Shown piece by piece: positions 34,198 to 37,482 of a stretch of 37,482 nt of DNA. The position numbers were made by a program, and so were the translations under genes. Every line of letters starts with the position of its first letter. Within the stretch, counting starts at the first letter, position 1. Location of the stretch: contig CAKONX010000003.1 in NCBI GenBank assembly GCA_934098345.1, positions 1 through 37,482 on the forward strand. Direction: 5' to 3'. The notes beneath the pieces were generated by a model. The model saw only the letters and a program-made list of their open reading frames with translations. It ran no database searches and was not told where the DNA came from. Source of the stretch: an uncultured Bacilli bacterium (GTDB lineage Bacteria > Bacillota_I > Bacilli_A > RF39 > UBA660).

Positions 34198-35507
34198 TAT
34201 TCTTCACTCCTATTTTTAAATTGAATGATTATTGGAGTTCCATCTAAATCAAATGACTCTCTAATTTTATTTTCTAAGTATCTTTCATAAGAGAAATGCA
34301 CTAAACTTTTATTATTGACATGGAATACAAATTTTGGAGGTCTTGTATCAGTTTGATTAACAAAGTAAATTTTTAATCTACGACCTTTATAACTAGGTGG
34401 TTCATGTAAACTAACTGCATCTCTTATAACATCATTTAAAATACTTGTTTTTATTTCTTTAGTATATGATTCATATGATTTTAATATTGCTGGCATAAGA
34501 GTATGAATTCTTGATTTAGTTTTTGCTGATAAGAATACAACATTAGCATACGGAATAAATTGAAACTCATTTTCAATACGTTTTTTCCAAGTTTTAAGTT
34601 CAGCATCTTTATCTTTAACTGTATCCCATTTATTTACAACTAGACATATCGATTTCCCAGTATCTATTGCATAAGAAACAATATGTTTATCATGTTCAAT
34701 TATTCCAGTTTCAGCATCAATTACGATTACCGCAACATCACATCTTTCAATAGCTTTTAAACTCCTAATTAAAGAATACTTTTCGATATTTTCATAGATT
34801 TTACCCTTTTTACGCATACCAGCTGTATCTATTACTAGATAGTCTTGATGTTCATATGTAAATTTAGAATCAGCTGAATCTCTAGTAGTTCCAGCAACAT
34901 CTGAAACTATTTGTCTTTCTTCACCTAAAATAGCATTTACTAAACTGCTTTTACCAACATTTGGTCTTCCAATTACCGCAAATTTTAAAATTTCGTCATC
35001 TTCGGGAGTTGTATATTCTGTAAAGTCTTCAGTAATCATATTTAATAATGCATCAATGTTTCTTTTATGTTCTGCTGATATACAAACAATATTTTCAAAA
35101 CCTAATTCATAATATTCATATATGTTTTCGTCATGTTTTTTATCATCCATTTTATTTAAGGCAACTATTACTTTTTTATTAGTACGCATTAACATATCTC
35201 TTACTGCTAAATCATTTTGAGTAACACTTTCTCTTCCATCAACAACAAAAACAATTACATCTGCCTCATCCATAGCAAGTTCAGCTTGCATTTTTATATT
35301 ATCATTGAATTTTTCTTCACTTAAATCAATACCACCTGTATCAATTAAACTAAATGAATAATTTTTATAATTAACTATTCCATAAAGTCTATCACGAGTT
35401 ACACCTGGAGTATCTGCTATTATTGCTTTTTTTTCATTTATAAGTCTATTAAAAAGAGTTGATTTACCAGTATTTGGTCTTCCAACTAAACATACGGTTT
35501 TTCTCAA
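34197..35507 (-). CDS. der: Ribosome assembly GTPase Der (EngA)
   Basis: Der is an essential double-GTPase needed for 50S subunit assembly. Two G domains are seen: GRPNTGKST at residues 9-17 with NKMD at 118-121, and GRPNVGKSS at 180-188 with NKWD further on, followed by a C-terminal KH-like domain. The ribosome site GGACGTGAT lies 3 bases before a TTG at 35507, matching the spacing used by other genes here, and this start gives MRKTVCLVGRPN and 436 residues, the usual length. A GTG at 35516 has almost no spacing to its ribosome site. Confidence 0.95.
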   Translation of the reverse strand: MRKTVCLVGRPNTGKSTLFNRLINEKKAIIADTPGVTRDRLYGIVNYKNYSFSLIDTGGIDLSEEKFNDNIKMQAELAMDEADVIVFVVDGRESVTQNDLAVRDMLMRTNKKVIVALNKMDDKKHDENIYEYYELGFENIVCISAEHKRNIDALLNMITEDFTEYTTPEDDEILKFAVIGRPNVGKSSLVNAILGEERQIVSDVAGTTRDSADSKFTYEHQDYLVIDTAGMRKKGKIYENIEKYSLIRSLKAIERCDVAVIVIDAETGIIEHDKHIVSYAIDTGKSICLVVNKWDTVKDKDAELKTWKKRIENEFQFIPYANVVFLSAKTKSRIHTLMPAILKSYESYTKEIKTSILNDVIRDAVSLHEPPSYKGRRLKIYFVNQTDTRPPKFVFHVNNKSLVHFSYERYLENKIRESFDLDGTPIIIQFKNRSEE

Positions 35508-35531
35508 ATTAATCACGTCCTTTCAAGATAA

Positions 35532-35556
35532 AATATGGTACTTATAGTACCATATT
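35532..35556. terminator. Perfect 11-bp hairpin between the pilin-like gene and der
   Basis: The stem 35532-35542 pairs with 35546-35556 with loop TAT. On the minus strand it is followed by TTTTATCTT, and on the plus strand by a T run further on. It could be a partial terminator that lets some transcripts read into der, or a stabilising 5' leader hairpin for der. Confidence 0.6.
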
Positions 35557-35574
35557 ATTGTGTTTTTTTCAAAT

Positions 35575-36189
35575 TTACTTTTTAGTAGTTGAAGTTATCT
35601 TTTTAGAAAGTCTTCTATATTCATGTCCAATGTCTGGTTGATCTCTTCTTTCATCACATGTAGTCTTATCAAAAACAGCATATGCACGAGTATATTTATA
35701 GTAAATATATACGTTACATTCATTAATGATATAGTCATCTACTGGATTAACTACAACTGAATCATAATAAGCTCTTTGTTTTTCATCTTTTGGGCAATTA
35801 TATTTATCACATTGTTTTTTATGATCATAATCCAAGGAACCAGTTTCAACTAAATCTTTAACACTCATTCTTACACAAGAATAAGTTTCAAGTCCACTTG
35901 CACCAGATTCATTTAATACACCATTTTCAGCATAATAAACTGTATCTATTTCATCATTTTCTTTGAATTTAAATGCGCATTTACTTTTGCTTGTACGAAT
36001 AGCACCTAAATTATTTGTTCCATATGTTTCTCCTGCACCAGACTCAATTTGTTCAATTTTTGTTTTATAAGCTTTTGTCTTTACTTTATTACTTAGCTTG
36101 AATGCATTTGGTATAGCTATTGCAAGGATCAAACCCATGATAACTATAACAGCAAGTAATTCAACTAGAGTAAAACCTTTATTTTTCAT
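35575..36189 (-). CDS. Type IV pilin-like protein (prepilin N-terminal methylation motif)
   Basis: From the ATG at 36189 (GGTGAT 3 bases upstream) the protein has 204 residues; an upstream in-frame ATG at 36234 is inside the engB terminator region. The N-terminus is MKNKGFTLVELLAVIVIMGL: a basic leader, the G-F prepilin peptidase site and E5 of the mature chain, followed by a long hydrophobic helix. The C-terminal domain holds about eight Cys (for example SYSCVRM-like C, KKQCDKYNCPKD, IINECNVY, KTTCDERR), so disulfides are likely. No prepilin peptidase, pilus ATPase or platform protein is in the window, so the machinery must be elsewhere. It could be a competence-type or gut Firmicutes pseudopilin. 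Confidence 0.85.
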   Translation of the reverse strand: MKNKGFTLVELLAVIVIMGLILAIAIPNAFKLSNKVKTKAYKTKIEQIESGAGETYGTNNLGAIRTSKSKCAFKFKENDEIDTVYYAENGVLNESGASGLETYSCVRMSVKDLVETGSLDYDHKKQCDKYNCPKDEKQRAYYDSVVVNPVDDYIINECNVYIYYKYTRAYAVFDKTTCDERRDQPDIGHEYRRLSKKITSTTKK

Positions 36190-36222
36190 TTTATCACCTA
36201 ATTTAATAATACAAAAAAATAT

Positions 36223-36248
36223 AAAAAAACACAAGAATTAATCTTGTG
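36223..36248 (-). terminator. Intrinsic terminator after engB
   Basis: The 7-bp stem CACAAGA/TCTTGTG (36230-36236 with 36242-36248) has a 5-base loop that contains the engB TAA (36238-36240). The A run at 36223-36229 gives a T tract on the minus strand. Confidence 0.82.
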
Positions 36249-36831
36249 GTTCTGTAAAACTTTTTAAAATATTATATATTTCTTCTCTTCCCTTTTTAGT
36301 AACACTTGAGAAAAGAACGAATTTGTCAGTAGGAACTATGTTTAATGAGTCTTTTAAAACTTTTTCTGATTTTTCCTTTTGACTGGCTTTAACCTTATCA
36401 TATTTGGTAGCAACTATTACACATGGAATATTATAGTATTTTAAGTAATTATACATAAGCACATCATTTTCTTGTGCTTTATGGCGAAAATCAACAAGTA
36501 AAAACACACATTTTAAATTTGGTCTAGTTTTAATATATTCTTCTATCATAAGTCCAAATTTTCTTTGCTTTTCTTTAGATACATCAGCATATCCATATCC
36601 AGGAACATCTACTAAATAAAATGAATCATTTAATAAATAAAAGTTAAGAGTTTGAGTTTTACCAGGTTTTCCAGAAGTATGAGCATAATTTTTTCTTCCA
36701 AGAACTGTATTTATAAAGCTACTTTTTCCAACATTACTTCTTCCACATAATAAAAACTCGCTTTTATTGTCAGTTGGATATTGACTTTTTCTTACTGCTA
36801 TAGTCTCTAAATTTGAACTTTCTATTTTCAT
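36238..36831 (-). CDS. engB: Ribosome biogenesis GTPase YsxC/EngB
   Basis: This essential single-domain GTPase acts in late 50S assembly and has 197 residues. G1 is GRSNVGKSS (residues 30-38), the switch region SGKPGKTQTLNFY at 53-65, G3 DVPGYGYA at 75-82 and G4 TKYDK at 142-146. GGTGA lies 5 bases before the ATG. It is divergent from recU, with two TTTGCAAA elements between them, and ends in its own terminator before the pilin-like gene. Confidence 0.96.
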   Translation of the reverse strand: MKIESSNLETIAVRKSQYPTDNKSEFLLCGRSNVGKSSFINTVLGRKNYAHTSGKPGKTQTLNFYLLNDSFYLVDVPGYGYADVSKEKQRKFGLMIEEYIKTRPNLKCVFLLVDFRHKAQENDVLMYNYLKYYNIPCVIVATKYDKVKASQKEKSEKVLKDSLNIVPTDKFVLFSSVTKKGREEIYNILKSFTEPQD

Positions 36832-36849
36832 AAATTCACCTACAATTAC

Positions 36850-36911
36850 GTTTGCAAATTTATTATAACAAATTTTTTTTGATTTGCAAATCAGGGATTA
36901 TATTATATAAT
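36850..36911 (+). promoter_or_regulatory. recU promoter overlapped by a 14-bp TTTGCAAA palindrome
   Basis: TTTGCA (36883-36888), a 17-base spacer and TATAAT (36906-36911) lie before recU. A perfect palindrome TGATTTGCAAATCA (36880-36893) covers the -35. A second TTTGCAAA lies at 36851-36858 between the engB start and this site. The same core overlaps the uvrC -35. Confidence 0.55.
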
Positions 36912-36928
36912 ATTTATTGGTGATATTT

Positions 36929-37482
36929 ATGTTTTATCCAGGCGGAAGTAAAAAAAATACTTTAACTAATAAAAAAAACATAATATATGCAAATCGTGGT
37001 ATGGGTCTTGAAAATCTTATAAATGAAAGTAATGAATTTTATTTAGAAAAAGATATTGCAGTTATTTATAAAAAACCTACACCTATAACGATTTCTGAAG
37101 TTAAATATGGAGAAAAAGAAAGAGTTATTACTAAGGCCTATTTTAGAACTCCTTCTACCCTAGATTATAATGGTATATATAAAGGAAAATATATTGACTT
37201 TGATGCTAAAGAAACTTTATCTCATACTTCTTTTCCTTTAAGTAATATACATGAGCATCAATTAAAACACATGAAAAAAGTTATTGAACATGGAGGAATA
37301 TCTTTCCTTATTATTTCTATGAATGGACTTTTTTATTATTTAGATGGAAATGATATTTTAAATTTTATAGATGAAACTAAAAGAAAAAGTATCCCTTTTA
37401 GCTATATTCAAGAAAAAGGATACATTATAGAAACTAAAATTAGACCAAGGCTTGATTATATAAAAGCAATAGATAACATATA
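36929..37482 (+). CDS. recU: Holliday junction resolvase RecU, 3' end outside window
   Basis: RecU resolves Holliday junctions in Firmicutes, the counterpart of RuvC. The frame starts at ATG 36929 (GGTGAT 4 bases upstream) and runs to the window edge, giving 184 codons; the family is about 200, so some 15-20 residues are missing. It has NRGMGLENLI (22-31), IYKKPTPI (46-53), STLDYNGIYKGKYIDFDAKET (76-96; D79, D92 and K94 lie in the nuclease motif, with Asp where the common motif has Glu), FPLSNIHEHQ and HGGISFLI. In Firmicutes recU is usually next to a class A PBP gene, which may follow beyond the window. Confidence 0.94.
   Translation, partial: MFYPGGSKKNTLTNKKNIIYANRGMGLENLINESNEFYLEKDIAVIYKKPTPITISEVKYGEKERVITKAYFRTPSTLDYNGIYKGKYIDFDAKETLSHTSFPLSNIHEHQLKHMKKVIEHGGISFLIISMNGLFYYLDGNDILNFIDETKRKSIPFSYIQEKGYIIETKIRPRLDYIKAIDNI

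Noticed and set aside
1..37482. UGA recoded as Trp (genetic code 4)
   Set aside because: TGA serves as a stop in compact overlaps such as ATGA at 1793-1796 and 30810-30813, and Trp is TGG in conserved motifs.
1..37482. CRISPR array, tRNA, rRNA operon or insertion sequence
   Set aside because: No spaced short repeats, no tRNA cloverleaf, no rRNA and no transposase frame were found in reading. The only long repeat is the 588-base pair in the array.

Overview
This window comes from a low-GC, compact Firmicutes-type genome of the Bacilli or Mycoplasmatota kind, similar in feel to the uncultured gut lineages near RF39 and Erysipelotrichales. That placement is an inference from gene content and base composition, not from a database search. 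The code looks like standard bacterial code 11: TGA ends several genes (for example rarA at 1793 and the 30810 gene) and Trp is TGG. This argues against Mycoplasmatales. A complete class B penicillin-binding protein argues for a peptidoglycan wall. Most genes lie on the minus strand. Many are separated by 0 to 15 bases or overlap as ATGA, TAATG or TGATG. Ribosome binding sites are often of the GGTGAT or GGTGG type.

Layout. Positions 1-110 hold the 3' end of a structured RNA, possibly 6S RNA. tcdA follows on the plus strand, then gpsA and rarA on the minus strand. At 3077-7336 are an XerC/D-type recombinase and a 1103-residue protein built of about 13 degenerate repeats that resemble sigma-70 region 4. 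Next come a 28-residue basic peptide gene, a ZIP metal transporter, a 480-base AT-rich gap and an HTH regulator with its own promoter. From 9623 to 15575 the minus strand carries efp, rpmG, a class B PBP, two uncharacterised genes and uvrC, with a DUF2624-like gene between them on the plus strand. From 15704 to 25310 are a short YigZ/IMPACT protein, a TIGR04086-like membrane protein, a TMEM43-like protein, a Cof-type phosphatase, dtd, a Rel-family (p)ppGpp enzyme, a ComN-like protein, a SpoVB-like flippase, tig, an unknown, trmD and rimM. After a GDPD gene, the region 26115-31364 is a four-gene array of secreted proteins. From 31444 onward are a lipoprotein, an rRNA/tRNA methyltransferase, a YgjP-like metallopeptidase, an unknown membrane protein, der, a pilin-like gene, engB and a divergent, truncated recU.

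How they work together. Most of the window is housekeeping: translation (efp, rpmG, trmD, rimM, dtd, tcdA), ribosome assembly GTPases (der, engB), DNA repair and recombination (rarA, xer, uvrC, recU), wall synthesis (PBP, SpoVB-like flippase) and the stringent response (rel). Blocks such as dtd-rel-comN-spoVB and tcdA-rarA match Bacillus-type gene neighbourhoods.

The accessory and most interesting parts are three. First is the array at 26115-31364, in which three large FGE-sulfatase/C-type-lectin-fold-like secreted proteins share a constant N-terminal half. Two of them carry a 588-base stretch with no mismatch that I could find, followed by divergent C-terminal halves. Second is the giant sigma-region-4-like repeat protein. 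Third is a Rel enzyme whose hydrolase metal site has lost key residues while its synthetase site is intact.
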